NCBI RefSeq assembly: GCF_024172165.1
Contig: NZ_JAMZEB010000002.1
Span: 1,881,501-1,945,500, forward strand
Source: Nonomuraea thailandensis
GTDB taxonomy: Bacteria > Actinomycetota > Actinomycetes > Streptosporangiales > Streptosporangiaceae
Direction of reading: 5' to 3'
DNA: 64,000 bases
Below are positions 1-8,125 of the stretch, piece after piece. Every line of letters begins with the position of its first letter. The stretch's first letter is position 1. The translations under genes were made by a program, and so were the position numbers. A model generated the notes under the pieces. It was given only the letters and a program-made list of their open reading frames with translations, was not told the origin of the DNA and searched no databases.

Positions 1-257
1 ACCGTCGCCGGCAGGTTCCGCATCCGTTTCACCCAGGGGTCGCGCACGTCGGCCCCCTCGGGGCTCTCGGCCAGCATCCGGGTGAACGCCCGGTACGTGT
101 TCGCCCCGAAGACCATCCGCTGCTCCTGCTCGTACACGGCGAGCCGGTGGCCGAGCAGCTCGGGGCCCTGCTTGCCCCAGTAGCCGGTCCAGTTGCCGCC
201 GGCGGCGCCGAAGCCGTCGAGGCTGGAGAAGACGTCGAAGGTGTAGGTGGCGGTCAT
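1..257 (-). CDS. Dihydrofolate reductase/RibD C-terminal-like protein (partial)
   Basis: The 85 visible residues begin MTATYTFDVFSSLDGFGAAG and contain an MVFGANTYRAF segment. This is the N-terminal pattern of the RibD C-terminal / dihydrofolate-reductase-like family, small cytoplasmic NAD(P)H-dependent reductases of mostly unknown substrate. The ATG at 257-255 is preceded by a GAGGAGG ribosome site about 6 nt upstream, so the start is secure. The gene runs off the left edge, so the C-terminal half cannot be judged. It is transcribed in the same direction as the Old Yellow Enzyme gene upstream (80 bp gap) and could be its downstream partner. Substrate unknown. Confidence 0.75.
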   Translation of the reverse strand, partial: MTATYTFDVFSSLDGFGAAGGNWTGYWGKQGPELLGHRLAVYEQEQRMVFGANTYRAFTRMLAESPEGADVRDPWVKRMRNLPAT

Positions 258-337
258 GAGGCCCTCCTCGCGTACGGTCGATGCATGTGCCGATACAGAC
301 TGCGGACCCCGGCGAAAGTCATCGGCCGGCGTCCCGT

Positions 338-1492
338 TCAGGCCAGGACGCAGTGGGTGCCGGTGAAGATCGTCGGCATGCACTTGTTGCAGTGGACGCA
401 CAATGAGCGGGTGCCGGCGTCCTTGCGCATGCGGTTGACCAGGTCGGGCTCGCGCAGCAGGGCGCGGGCCATCGCGACGAACTCGAAGCCCTCGTCCATG
501 GCCAGGTCCAGGGTGGCGCGCTGGCTGATGCCGCCGAGCAGGACGAGCGGCAGCCTCAGCGCGGCGCGGAACTGGCGGGCGGAGTCCAGCAGGTACGCCT
601 CCCTGTAGGGGTAGGCGCGGATGAACCGGTCGCCCGCGAGCCTGATGCCCAGGCGCGCGGGTTGCCTGAAGGCGGCGGCGAACTCGCGCAGGGGCGCGTC
701 ACCGCGGAAGAGGTACATCGGGTTGAGCAGGGAGCTGCCGGCGGTCAGCTCCAGGGCGTCGAGGCTGCCGTCGCGCTCCAGCCACCGGGCCACCTGAAGG
801 CTCTCGTCCAGCCAGAGGCCGCCGGGGACGCCGTCGTCCATGTTGAGCTTGGCCAGGATGGCGATGCGGTCGCCGACGGCGTCGCGGACGGCGCGGGCCG
901 CGCCGAGGGCGACCCTGGCGCGGGCGGCCGGCGATCCGCCGTACTCGTCGCGGCGCCTGTTGAGCCTGGGGGAGAGGAACGAGCTGGCGAAGTAGTTGTG
1001 GCCCAGGTGGATCTCCACGGCGTCGAAGCCCGCCTCGACGGCCAGCTCGGCGGCGGTGGCGTGGGCGGCGATGACGCGCTCGATGTCGGCGGCGGTGGCG
1101 CGCCGGGTCATGGTCATGGCCTGCGGGTTGAACGAGGCCGACGGGGCTAACGCGGGCAGGCGGTTGGACCTGCTGTTGGCGACGGGGCCGGCGTGCCCGA
1201 TCTGGGCGGAGACGGCGGCGCCCTCGGCGTGCACGGCGTCGGTGAGGCGGCGCAGGCCGGGCAGGGCTTCGGGGCGCATCCAGAGCTGGCTGCGCTGGGT
1301 GCGGCCCTCGGGGGCGACGGCGCAGTAGGCGACGGTGGTCATGGCGGCGCCGCCGGCCGCGTGGGCGCGGTGGAAGGCGATGAGGTCGTCGCTGACGAGG
1401 GCGCCTCTGGACATGCCCTCGAAGGTCGCGGCCTTGATGATGCGGTTGCGCAGGGTGAGCGGGCCGAGTCTGGCCTGGCCGAACACGTCCAT
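338..1492 (-). CDS. Old Yellow Enzyme family NADH:flavin oxidoreductase
   Basis: A single TIM-barrel FMN domain of 384 residues, related to the N-terminal half of 2,4-dienoyl-CoA reductase. It should reduce activated C=C bonds using NAD(P)H in the cytoplasm. The segments EIHLGHNYFASSFLSPRLN and DEYGGS are family hallmarks. The C-terminus (CVHCNKC followed by a Cys ten residues later) carries the cysteine cluster that binds 4Fe-4S in the two-domain enzymes, yet the second, FAD/NAD(P)-binding domain is absent, so an electron donor protein may be needed. I chose the ATG at 1492, with AGGAG 7 nt upstream, over an upstream TTG at 1528 that has no such site. It is divergent from a TetR gene across one operator, so it is probably the repressed target. 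Confidence 0.85.
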   Translation of the reverse strand: MDVFGQARLGPLTLRNRIIKAATFEGMSRGALVSDDLIAFHRAHAAGGAAMTTVAYCAVAPEGRTQRSQLWMRPEALPGLRRLTDAVHAEGAAVSAQIGHAGPVANSRSNRLPALAPSASFNPQAMTMTRRATAADIERVIAAHATAAELAVEAGFDAVEIHLGHNYFASSFLSPRLNRRRDEYGGSPAARARVALGAARAVRDAVGDRIAILAKLNMDDGVPGGLWLDESLQVARWLERDGSLDALELTAGSSLLNPMYLFRGDAPLREFAAAFRQPARLGIRLAGDRFIRAYPYREAYLLDSARQFRAALRLPLVLLGGISQRATLDLAMDEGFEFVAMARALLREPDLVNRMRKDAGTRSLCVHCNKCMPTIFTGTHCVLA

Positions 1493-1522
1493 GTCGGGCT
1501 CCTGGTCATCCGGTGTGACATC

Positions 1523-1541
1523 ATCCAATCACTGATTGAAT
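1523..1541. promoter_or_regulatory. TetR-type operator between OYE and TetR genes
   Basis: CAATCA-C-TGATTG is a perfect 6+1+6 inverted repeat at 1526-1538, with matching AT/AT bases two positions further out on each side. It lies between the start codons of two divergent genes. A TACGAT -10-like element at 1541-1546 is followed 6 bp later by the ATG of the TetR gene, so the operator would cover the promoter. Binding by the neighbouring TetR is inferred. Confidence 0.6.
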
Positions 1542-1552
1542 ACGATGCGAAC

Positions 1553-2158
1553 ATGACGGAGGACGCTCTTTCCACCCGGGCCCGGCTGCTGGCCGCGGCC
1601 GAGCGGCTGTTCCTCGACAGGGGCTTCGAGCAGGTCTCGGTGCGGGCGATCAACGCCGAGGCCGGGCTCAACCCCGGCGCCGTGCACTACCACTTCGGCT
1701 CCCGCGAGGGGCTGATCGCGGCGCTGCTGGAGCAGGAGCTGGCGCCGTTGTGGGCCGATCGGCTGGACGATCTCTCCCGCCGCTCCCAGGGGGAGGGGCA
1801 GCCGTTCGAGGTACGTGACCTGGTGGCGGCCATCGTGGAGCCGTTCGAGGAGCTGTCGCGCGGCGAGAAGGGGCGCATGCTCTGCCATCTGCTGGCCCGC
1901 TCGGCGCTGCGCAGCGGGCGGCTGGTCAACGTCTCGGCCTGGTTCGGCACCACGCCCTTCGAGGTCATGCTCGGCCGGGCGCTGCCCCGGCTGCCCGTGC
2001 GGGAGGTGGGCGACCGGTGGCGGCTGGCGTTCACGCTGCTGCTGGAGGTCTACGGCCGGTCGGTCGCCCCCGCCCCGGCCGCCGCCGCGCCGCTGCCCGA
2101 GACCGCCACCGTGATCGCCTTCATCACCGCGGGCCTGACGGCGCCCCCGCATCCCTGA
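1553..2158 (+). CDS. TetR/AcrR family transcriptional regulator
   Basis: 201 residues. The N-terminal helix-turn-helix (roughly residues 8-55) shows the TetR pattern ARLLAAAERLFLDRGFEQVS...GAVHYHFGSREGLI; the remainder is the variable all-helical ligand and dimer domain ending in a proline/alanine-rich tail. Expected to be a cytoplasmic dimeric repressor. There is no ribosome site before the ATG, and a -10-like TACGAT ends 6 bp upstream, so the mRNA is probably leaderless. The divergent Old Yellow Enzyme gene and the intervening palindrome suggest it represses that gene and itself in response to an unsaturated carbonyl or related small molecule (inference). Confidence 0.85.
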   Translation: MTEDALSTRARLLAAAERLFLDRGFEQVSVRAINAEAGLNPGAVHYHFGSREGLIAALLEQELAPLWADRLDDLSRRSQGEGQPFEVRDLVAAIVEPFEELSRGEKGRMLCHLLARSALRSGRLVNVSAWFGTTPFEVMLGRALPRLPVREVGDRWRLAFTLLLEVYGRSVAPAPAAAAPLPETATVIAFITAGLTAPPHP

Positions 2159-2308
2159 TGCCGGGGCGGCCGTTCCGGTGAAAATTTCATGGTCAAGAAA
2201 GTTTTGGCGAATCGGTGTCCGGCCATGTGAGCACGCCCGGGATGTTTATGGGCCGGTGTTTTGCGGGTGGCTCATGTTTGACATTCCCGGGTCCAACTCT
2301 TGATGCTC

Positions 2309-2324
2309 ATGGGAGCGCTCCCAT
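2309..2324. promoter_or_regulatory. CebR-type (LacI family) operator in a promoter
   Basis: ATGGGAGCGCTCCCAT is a perfect 16-bp palindrome containing the 14-mer TGGGAGCGCTCCCA, the established consensus for the Streptomyces cellobiose/cellotriose repressor CebR. A TTGACA element at 2278-2283 lies upstream, placing the operator over the expected -10/start region of a promoter reading toward the DoxX gene (start 2452). No LacI-family regulator is encoded in the window, so the repressor would act from elsewhere. The 2159-2451 interval holds no other recognisable gene. Confidence 0.65.
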
Positions 2325-2451
2325 ACATTTTTCCGCCGTTCAGGAAACAAGACCTGGTATGACAACTCAACGCAAAGCCTTGCCGGCCAGGCGGCCGGTG
2401 CGCCGCGCCGGTCAGCAACCCCGGATTCGCCTCGATAGAAAGGACGTCGTC

Positions 2452-2871
2452 GTGGATGCGCTGCTCAGACAGCAGGGGCTGTTCCTGGCCTTCTACCGCT
2501 TCGTGGTGGGGCTGCTGTTCGCCTGCCACGGCGCGGCGACCCTCTTCGACGTGATGGGCGGCCCCCAGGGCCCGGCGCCCGGTTTCGGGCAGTGGCCCGG
2601 GTGGTGGGCCGCCGTCATCGAGCTGGTCGCCGGCACCCTCGTCGTCCTCGGGGTGGCCACCCGCGCCGCCGCCGTCATCTGCTCGGGCACCATGGCCTAC
2701 GCCTACTTCGTCGTCCACCAGCCCCAGGCGCTGTTCCCGATCGAGAACGGGGGCGAGAAGGCCGCCCTCTTCTGCTGGGGCTTCCTGCTCATCGCCGTCT
2801 TCGGGCCCGGCCGCTGGGCCCTGTCCACGCGGCGGGCGTCCGTACGGGCCCTCGCGCCCGAGGAGGCCTGA
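2452..2871 (+). CDS. DoxX family membrane protein
   Basis: 139 residues with about four hydrophobic helices (for example FYRFVVGLLFACHGAATLF, AAVIELVAGTLVVLGVA, ALFCWGFLLIAVFG) and the DoxX features of a YR...HG motif in helix 1 and an E in helix 2. DoxX proteins are small integral membrane proteins linked to redox and quinone-related processes; the reaction here is unknown. The GTG at 2452 has AAAGGA 7-8 nt upstream. An in-frame ATG at 2359 would add 31 basic, non-conserved residues and has a poor ribosome site. The long 5' region carries a CebR-type box, an odd regulator for a DoxX gene. Confidence 0.8.
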   Translation: MDALLRQQGLFLAFYRFVVGLLFACHGAATLFDVMGGPQGPAPGFGQWPGWWAAVIELVAGTLVVLGVATRAAAVICSGTMAYAYFVVHQPQALFPIENGGEKAALFCWGFLLIAVFGPGRWALSTRRASVRALAPEEA

Positions 2872-2951
2872 CACCGCCCCGCCCGCCACCGCCCCGGCCC
2901 CGGCTTTCGCGGTGACGGGCGGGGCCGGTCGGATGGCCGGAAAGCCTGTGC

Positions 2952-3028
2952 TAGACTGGTCAGTGTTGCAGTTGTTGTACCCATAAAAGACTTCGTACGC
3001 ACCTGGCAGATCGATCCCCCAGGTGCGT
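2952..3028 (+). promoter_or_regulatory. Cold-shock gene promoter and leader hairpin
   Basis: A TAGACT -10-like box lies at 2952-2957, followed by a leader of about 170 nt before the cold-shock start codon. Within it a 10-bp perfect stem (ACGCACCTGG at 2997-3006 pairing with CCAGGTGCGT at 3019-3028, 12-nt loop) is followed by TTTGTGTTT. It resembles an intrinsic terminator placed inside the 5' leader, as expected of a transcription attenuator or a thermosensing leader. Function is inferred; no strong -35 was seen. Confidence 0.5.
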
Positions 3029-3129
3029 TTTGTGTTTCCGGTCATCTCCGGATGGGCTTTCATCACGGCGACACCGCAATTCGCACGGTGCGAATAGCGT
3101 CACTCCACATCTCTTCTAAGGAGATCGCC

Positions 3130-3336
3130 ATGGCATCCGGAACCGTCAAGTGGTTCAACTCGGAAAAGGGCTTCGGCTTCATCGAGCAGGACGGCGGCGG
3201 CGCCGACGTCTTCGCTCACTACTCCAACATCGTCTCCAACGGCGGCTACCGCGAGCTGCACGAGGGCCAGAAGGTGTCCTTCGACATCGTCCAGGGCCAG
3301 AAGGGCCCGCAGGCGGAGAACATCGTCCCCGCCTGA
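3130..3336 (+). CDS. Cold-shock protein (CspA family)
   Basis: 68 residues forming one cold-shock (OB-fold) domain. It contains RNP1 (KGFGFIEQD) and an RNP2-like VFAHYSNI segment and begins [18 protein letters not shown] as in actinobacterial CspA/SCO-type proteins. It binds single-stranded nucleic acid and acts as an RNA chaperone in the cytoplasm. The ATG at 3130 has TAAGGAGA 6 nt upstream; an in-frame start 26 codons earlier lacks similarity. Monocistronic, with a long hairpin-containing leader and a strong downstream terminator. Confidence 0.95.
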   Translation: MASGTVKWFNSEKGFGFIEQDGGGADVFAHYSNIVSNGGYRELHEGQKVSFDIVQGQKGPQAENIVPA

Positions 3337-3355
3337 TCTGACGCGGCCTTGAGTC

Positions 3356-3387
3356 CGGGCCCGCACCCGCCACCGGGTGCGGGCCCG
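3356..3387 (+). terminator. Terminator of the cold-shock gene
   Basis: A perfect 14-bp stem (CGGGCCCGCACCCG and its complement, 4-nt loop CCAC) 20 bp after the stop codon. There is no U-tract, as is common in actinomycetes. Confidence 0.75.
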
Positions 3388-3593
3388 ACCCATGTCCGGC
3401 CCCGTACGGGCTCCTCCGGCCCCTGCGGCGAGCTCGTGCCGGACGGCACACCCCGGCCGCGCGGTACCCGCGGGCACGGCGGCGCGCCGGATGAAAGGCG
3501 CTGAAAAAGCATTGCAGGGGATTTCCAGCACCGCTCGGCACTCTGGCGTTGCCCGGGGCCGGAACACCGGCCCCCTCACCCGGAGGAAATCCC

Positions 3594-4967
3594 ATGCCGA
3601 GCACGTCAGCCCCCGCCCGCCTCCTGGCCGGCCTCGCGTTCATCGCCGCGACGTTCTCCTTCACCGCCCTGGACGCCACGGTCACGCCCCGGGCCGCACA
3701 GGCCGCTAGCTCCCCGGACGGCAGGATCACCCGCTCGGAGGTGCTGGCACGCGCCCAGAACTGGGTCGACCGCAACGTCCGCTACAACCTGACGCGCCGG
3801 TCCAACACCCTGGTCACGGACGCGGAGGGGGACGACAAGTACGGGCCGGACTGCTCCGGCCTGGTCTCCATGGCCTGGCACATCACGGCCAACTCCGGCA
3901 AGGGCGGCAACAGCACGGTCGACTTCGCCGGCTACTCCGGAAAGATCAACCTGGGCAGTCTCCACGACCTCAAGCCGGGCGACGCGATCCTCAAGAGCGG
4001 CCACATGGAGCTGTTCGCCCGGTGGAAGAACGAGCAGGACCACACCCAGGGCGCGTGGACCTACTCGCTCAACGGCGGCAGCGATCCCGACGGCGACGGA
4101 TGGCAGAACGACTGGGCCAAGGGCCCGTCGGTCAACTCCCACGGCGAACGCGGGGACGAGTCGTGGGCGAGCATGCAGGACTACACGCCCATCCGGTACA
4201 AGAACATCGTCGACGACCACGCGTCCGTACACGGCGCGGACTTCAACGGTGACGGTGTCGGGGACATCTTCTCGGCGGCGACCGGCACGTTGAACGTGTG
4301 GAACGGCAGGGGCGGCAACAACTTCGCCACGCGGGTGGAGGTGGGGGGCGGCTGGTCGGCTTTCGGCAAGCCGGTGGCGGGTGACTTCAACGACGACGGG
4401 ATCAGCGATCTGGCCGCGGTCAAGGGCGGTAGCACGCTGTATGTCTGGAACGGTGAGGGCGGCAACGAGTTCGGTCCGGCGGTCGAGGTGGGGGCCGGCT
4501 GGGGGCCGTTCGACGGCACGCTGACCTCGATCGGTGATGTCAACCGTGACGGTCATGACGACATCGCGGCGATCAAGGACGGCAGCGCGCTGCATGTCTG
4601 GAACGGCATGGGCGGTAACCGGTTCGGCCCGGCGGTCGAGATCGGGGGCGGCTGGTCAGCCTTCAGCAAGCCGGTCGGTGGTGACTTCAACAACGACGGC
4701 ATCGGTGACCTGGCCGCGATCAAGGACGGCAGCGCGCTGCACGTCTGGAACGGCACGGGCGGCAACCGGTTCGGCCCGGCCGTCGAGATCGGGGCCGGCT
4801 GGGCGCGCTTCGACGGCACGCTGACCTCGATCGGTGATGTCAACCGCGATGGTCATGACGACATCGCCGCCGTGACCGACGGCACCCTGCACGTCTGGAA
4901 CGGCGAGGGCGGCAACGAGTTCGGCCCGGCCACCCCCATCGGCCCCGGCTGGAGCCCCTACTTCTGA
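3594..4967 (+). CDS. Secreted NlpC/P60-like protein with FG-GAP/VCBS repeats
   Basis: 457 residues. A signal peptide (about 1-36, hydrophobic LLAGLAFIAATF, ending near AAQA-ASS) precedes a papain-like NlpC/P60-type domain (about 45-200) with the catalytic Cys in GPDCSGLVSMAWH and the likely His in SGHMELF. About five FG-GAP/VCBS repeats follow, each with a calcium-binding-like DFNGDG / DVNRDG loop, predicted to form a beta-propeller. It probably acts outside the cell on peptidoglycan or a wall-attached substrate. GGAGG lies 8 nt before the ATG at 3594. The repeats alternate in a 300-bp DNA super-repeat with near-identical stretches. The 3' end overlaps the opposing AfsR-like gene by 10 bp. 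Confidence 0.8.
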   Translation: MPSTSAPARLLAGLAFIAATFSFTALDATVTPRAAQAASSPDGRITRSEVLARAQNWVDRNVRYNLTRRSNTLVTDAEGDDKYGPDCSGLVSMAWHITANSGKGGNSTVDFAGYSGKINLGSLHDLKPGDAILKSGHMELFARWKNEQDHTQGAWTYSLNGGSDPDGDGWQNDWAKGPSVNSHGERGDESWASMQDYTPIRYKNIVDDHASVHGADFNGDGVGDIFSAATGTLNVWNGRGGNNFATRVEVGGGWSAFGKPVAGDFNDDGISDLAAVKGGSTLYVWNGEGGNEFGPAVEVGAGWGPFDGTLTSIGDVNRDGHDDIAAIKDGSALHVWNGMGGNRFGPAVEIGGGWSAFSKPVGGDFNNDGIGDLAAIKDGSALHVWNGTGGNRFGPAVEIGAGWARFDGTLTSIGDVNRDGHDDIAAVTDGTLHVWNGEGGNEFGPATPIGPGWSPYF

Positions 4968-7900
4968 TCCTGACGACCGAAGGGCCGGGTCCCCGGGATC
5001 CGGCCCTTCCGCATGCCCGGACCAGACGACCCCGAGCTCGTCACCCCTCGAAGGTGCCCGAGCTCGTCGCTCTCCCGAGCGCCGTGGCGGGCGAAGACGG
5101 CCGACACCTCGGCGATCAGGAGCTCCGCCCCCGCCGTGTCGCCGCGCGCCTCCAGCACCGCCGCCAGGTCGCGCCTGGCCCGCGCCACGGGGAGCGGCGT
5201 CCTGATCTCCTCGGACAGGGCGATCGACCGCAGGAGATGGGCCTCGGCGAGATCCAGCTGGCCGTTCACCAGATGGAGCTCGCCGATGGTGCGCTGCATG
5301 AGCGCCTGGCCGAACCGGTCGAAGTGGTTCGTGCACACCTCCAGAGCGTCGAGGAGGAGCGGCAGGCCGCCTCCGTCGCCCTGCCGGATCCGCGCCTTGA
5401 CGAGGGACTGCACCGCGAAGGCGGCCATGAGCGGGTCGCCGACGGCGCGGAACATGTCCAGCGCCCGGGTGCTCAGCTCGGCGGCCTCGGCGTAACGGCC
5501 CAGGGCGCGATGCACGAGGCTCGTGGTGCGCAGCGTGAGGGCCTCACCGCGCCGGCTGCCCGCCCGGCGGTAGGCGTCCAGGGCCTCATCGAGCAGCGGC
5601 CACGTGGCCTCGTACTCGCCGAGCTCGAGATGGATGGCGGCGGCCATCCGCGAGGTCGCGCCGATCGCGGCGTGGTCGCCCAGCCGCCGGAAGATCGCCG
5701 CGGAGCCGGTCAGGTACGCGAGCCCCTCGCGCATCCGGCACTGCTCGCGGCAGGCGGTGCCCATGCCCGCCAGGGCGACGGCCTCGCCCCTGACGTTCCC
5801 GGTCTCCGCGAACAGCGGCAGGGCCGCCGACAGGTGCTCGTGCACCTGGTCGAAGCGGTCCAGCTTGTAGTGGAGGTGGCCCAGCCCGGCCAGCAGGACC
5901 GCTTCGCCGGCCCGGTTCCCGGCGCGCCGGGCGGCCGCCAGCGCGGCCTCGTGGCTGGCGCGCCACTCGCTCAGCCGGTTGGCGTTGAAGACGTGCGAGA
6001 AGGACAGCGCCGCGGCCAGGTCGCAGGCGGCGGCGTCCAGGTTCAGCGCCGCGGCGCGCGACACGGCCACGATGAGGCAGGGCGCCTCGGCGTCCAGCCA
6101 GGCCGCGGGATCCGCCGCCGCCCGGCCGGCGACGAGGTCGTCGACCGGGCGGGCCGAGGCGTAGCCGCCGCGCAGGACGACCTCCCCGGACGGCGTCCGG
6201 GAGTCGATCCTGTCGATCAGCCAGAGCCAGCCGCCGAGGGTGCGCGCGACGGCCGCCGCGCGCTCGTCCGCGGTGTCGTCCGCCTCGGCGCGTTCCGCGG
6301 CGAAGACCCGCAGGAGATCGTGCAGCCGGTAGCGGGGCTGCCCGGTGGCGTCGATCGCGGCGAAGTCCACGAGCTGGGCGTCCACCAGGCGCTCGGCGAT
6401 GTCATCGGCGTCCGTCGCCGGCACGTCGAGCAGCGGGGCGATGATCCACGGCGCGAAGTCGGGCACCCCCAGGAGGCCGAGCCGGCGAAAGGCCTTCCTG
6501 TCCTGCTCGTCCAGCAGCCGGTAGCTCAGGCTGACACTGGCGCGGACCTCCACGTCCCCGGCGGTGAGCTCGTCCAGCCTGCGGCGCTCGTCGGTGAGCC
6601 TGGCGGCCATGGTGGCCAGGGGCCAGTGCCGGCGCGTGGCCAGCCGCGCGCCCACGGTCCGCACCGCGAGGGGCAGCAGGCCGCACAGCCGGACGATCTC
6701 ACGGGCGGCCTCCGGCTCGGCGGCGACGCGGTCGTCCCCGGCGACGGCCCCGAGGAGTGTGAGCGCGGCCTCGCCGTCGAGCAGGTCGAGGTCGGCCAGT
6801 TGCGCGCCCGCCAGACCGGCGAGCCGCGCGCGTGAGGTGACCAGCACCGCGCAGCCGGCCCCGCCGGGCAGCAGCGGCCTGATCTGCTGCTCGCTGCGGG
6901 CGTCGTCCAGCACGACCAGCACCTGCCGCTGCGCCAGCAGGCTGCGGTACAGGGCGGCCCGCTCCGCCGGTGACTCGGGCTGGGCCTCGTGCTCGACGCC
7001 GAGCGCGCGCAGGAAACGGCCGAGCACCTCCTGGGCGGTGGCCGGGGTGCCGCTCGTACCGCGAAGGTCGGCGAAGAGCTGGCCGTCCGGATGACGCTCG
7101 GCGACCCGGTGCGCCAGGTGGACCGCCACGGCGCTCTTGCCCACCCCGCCCTTCCCCGAGATGATCACCACGGGCGGCGCCGTGCGGCTCCCGGCCAGCA
7201 TCGGCGTCAGCTCGCCGATGACCTCCGCCCGGCCCGTGAAGTCCGGCACGTCCGGCGGAAGCTGCTCGGGCACGAACTGCCGCCTGAGGTACGGCGGCGC
7301 CGCCCCGGACAGCGACGGATCACCACGCAGGACGGCCTCCTGCAACGCGCGTAACTCCGGGCCCGGATCGAGGCCCAGCTCCTCCGCCAGCCTCACCCGC
7401 CCGTCGTCGAAGACCGCCAGGGCCTCGGCCGAGCGGCCCAGCCGGTACAGCGTCGTCATGAGCTGGCCGCGGATCCGCTCCCGCGTCGGGTGCGCGGCGA
7501 CCAGCGCGGTGAGCTCCGCCACCAGGTCGCTGTGGCGGTCCAGGAGCAGCTCGGCGGCGATGCGCTCCTCGATGACGGCTGTGCGAAGCTCCTCCAGGCG
7601 GGCCGCCTCCGCCCGGAGCGTCTCGCCGATCCCGCTCAGCGCGGGGCCGCGCCACAGCGCCTCGGCGGCGCGCAGCGCCTGCTCGGCGTCCTCATGCCTG
7701 CCCTGCTGCGCGGCCAGCCGGCCGTCCGCGGCCAATCGCTCGAACACCTGGAGGTCCAACCGCTCGCCGTCCAGGTGCAGCAGGTAACCGGGGGGACGGG
7801 TCACGATCACCTCGGTCCGCAGCCTGCGCCGCAGCGCGGAGACGTACGTCTGGACGAGCTCCCTGGCGGTGCCGGGAACACGGTCGCTCCAGATCAGGTC

Positions 7901-8038
7901 CACCAGCCGGTCGACCGACACCACGCGCCCGGGGCTGAGGAGCAGCGAGGCGAGGAGCGCCCGCGGTTTGGGCCCGCCCAGCGGCACCCGTTGCGTTCCG
8001 TCCCACACCTCGACGGGCCCGAGCAGGCGAAATTCCAT
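4958..8038 (-). CDS. AfsR/SARP-like transcriptional regulator (BTAD-NB-ARC-TPR)
   Basis: 1026 residues. Residues 1-90 form the OmpR-like winged helix (starts MEFRLLGPVEVWDG; RPPGYLLHLDGERLDLQVFE) and about 95-240 the bacterial transcriptional activation domain. An NB-ARC ATPase follows with Walker A (ISGKGGVGKSAVA) and Walker B (VLVVLDDA), then a long TPR-like C-terminus (repeated ALAGLGHLHYKLDRFDQ-type helices). This is the architecture of AfsR, a phosphorylation- and ATP-dependent activator that recruits RNA polymerase, usually for secondary metabolism. The ATG at 8038 starts the canonical motif. It is divergent from the VanX-like gene (87 bp gap). The last codons contain the opposing gene's terminator. 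Confidence 0.9.
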   Translation of the reverse strand: MEFRLLGPVEVWDGTQRVPLGGPKPRALLASLLLSPGRVVSVDRLVDLIWSDRVPGTARELVQTYVSALRRRLRTEVIVTRPPGYLLHLDGERLDLQVFERLAADGRLAAQQGRHEDAEQALRAAEALWRGPALSGIGETLRAEAARLEELRTAVIEERIAAELLLDRHSDLVAELTALVAAHPTRERIRGQLMTTLYRLGRSAEALAVFDDGRVRLAEELGLDPGPELRALQEAVLRGDPSLSGAAPPYLRRQFVPEQLPPDVPDFTGRAEVIGELTPMLAGSRTAPPVVIISGKGGVGKSAVAVHLAHRVAERHPDGQLFADLRGTSGTPATAQEVLGRFLRALGVEHEAQPESPAERAALYRSLLAQRQVLVVLDDARSEQQIRPLLPGGAGCAVLVTSRARLAGLAGAQLADLDLLDGEAALTLLGAVAGDDRVAAEPEAAREIVRLCGLLPLAVRTVGARLATRRHWPLATMAARLTDERRRLDELTAGDVEVRASVSLSYRLLDEQDRKAFRRLGLLGVPDFAPWIIAPLLDVPATDADDIAERLVDAQLVDFAAIDATGQPRYRLHDLLRVFAAERAEADDTADERAAAVARTLGGWLWLIDRIDSRTPSGEVVLRGGYASARPVDDLVAGRAAADPAAWLDAEAPCLIVAVSRAAALNLDAAACDLAAALSFSHVFNANRLSEWRASHEAALAAARRAGNRAGEAVLLAGLGHLHYKLDRFDQVHEHLSAALPLFAETGNVRGEAVALAGMGTACREQCRMREGLAYLTGSAAIFRRLGDHAAIGATSRMAAAIHLELGEYEATWPLLDEALDAYRRAGSRRGEALTLRTTSLVHRALGRYAEAAELSTRALDMFRAVGDPLMAAFAVQSLVKARIRQGDGGGLPLLLDALEVCTNHFDRFGQALMQRTIGELHLVNGQLDLAEAHLLRSIALSEEIRTPLPVARARRDLAAVLEARGDTAGAELLIAEVSAVFARHGARESDELGHLRGVTSSGSSGPGMRKGRIPGTRPFGRQDQK
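4979..5009 (+). terminator. Terminator of the FG-GAP repeat gene
   Basis: A 10-bp perfect stem (GAAGGGCCGG at 4979-4988 pairing with CCGGCCCTTC at 5000-5009) beginning 12 bp after the stop codon. It lies inside the last codons of the opposing AfsR-like gene. Confidence 0.6.
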
Positions 8039-8125
8039 CGACAGCCTCGCATCCGTGGAATTGCAGCGAACTTACAGCGGGCCCCCTCATGCTCGATGAG
8101 AAAGGCGAGCGAAGGACCGTTGCAC

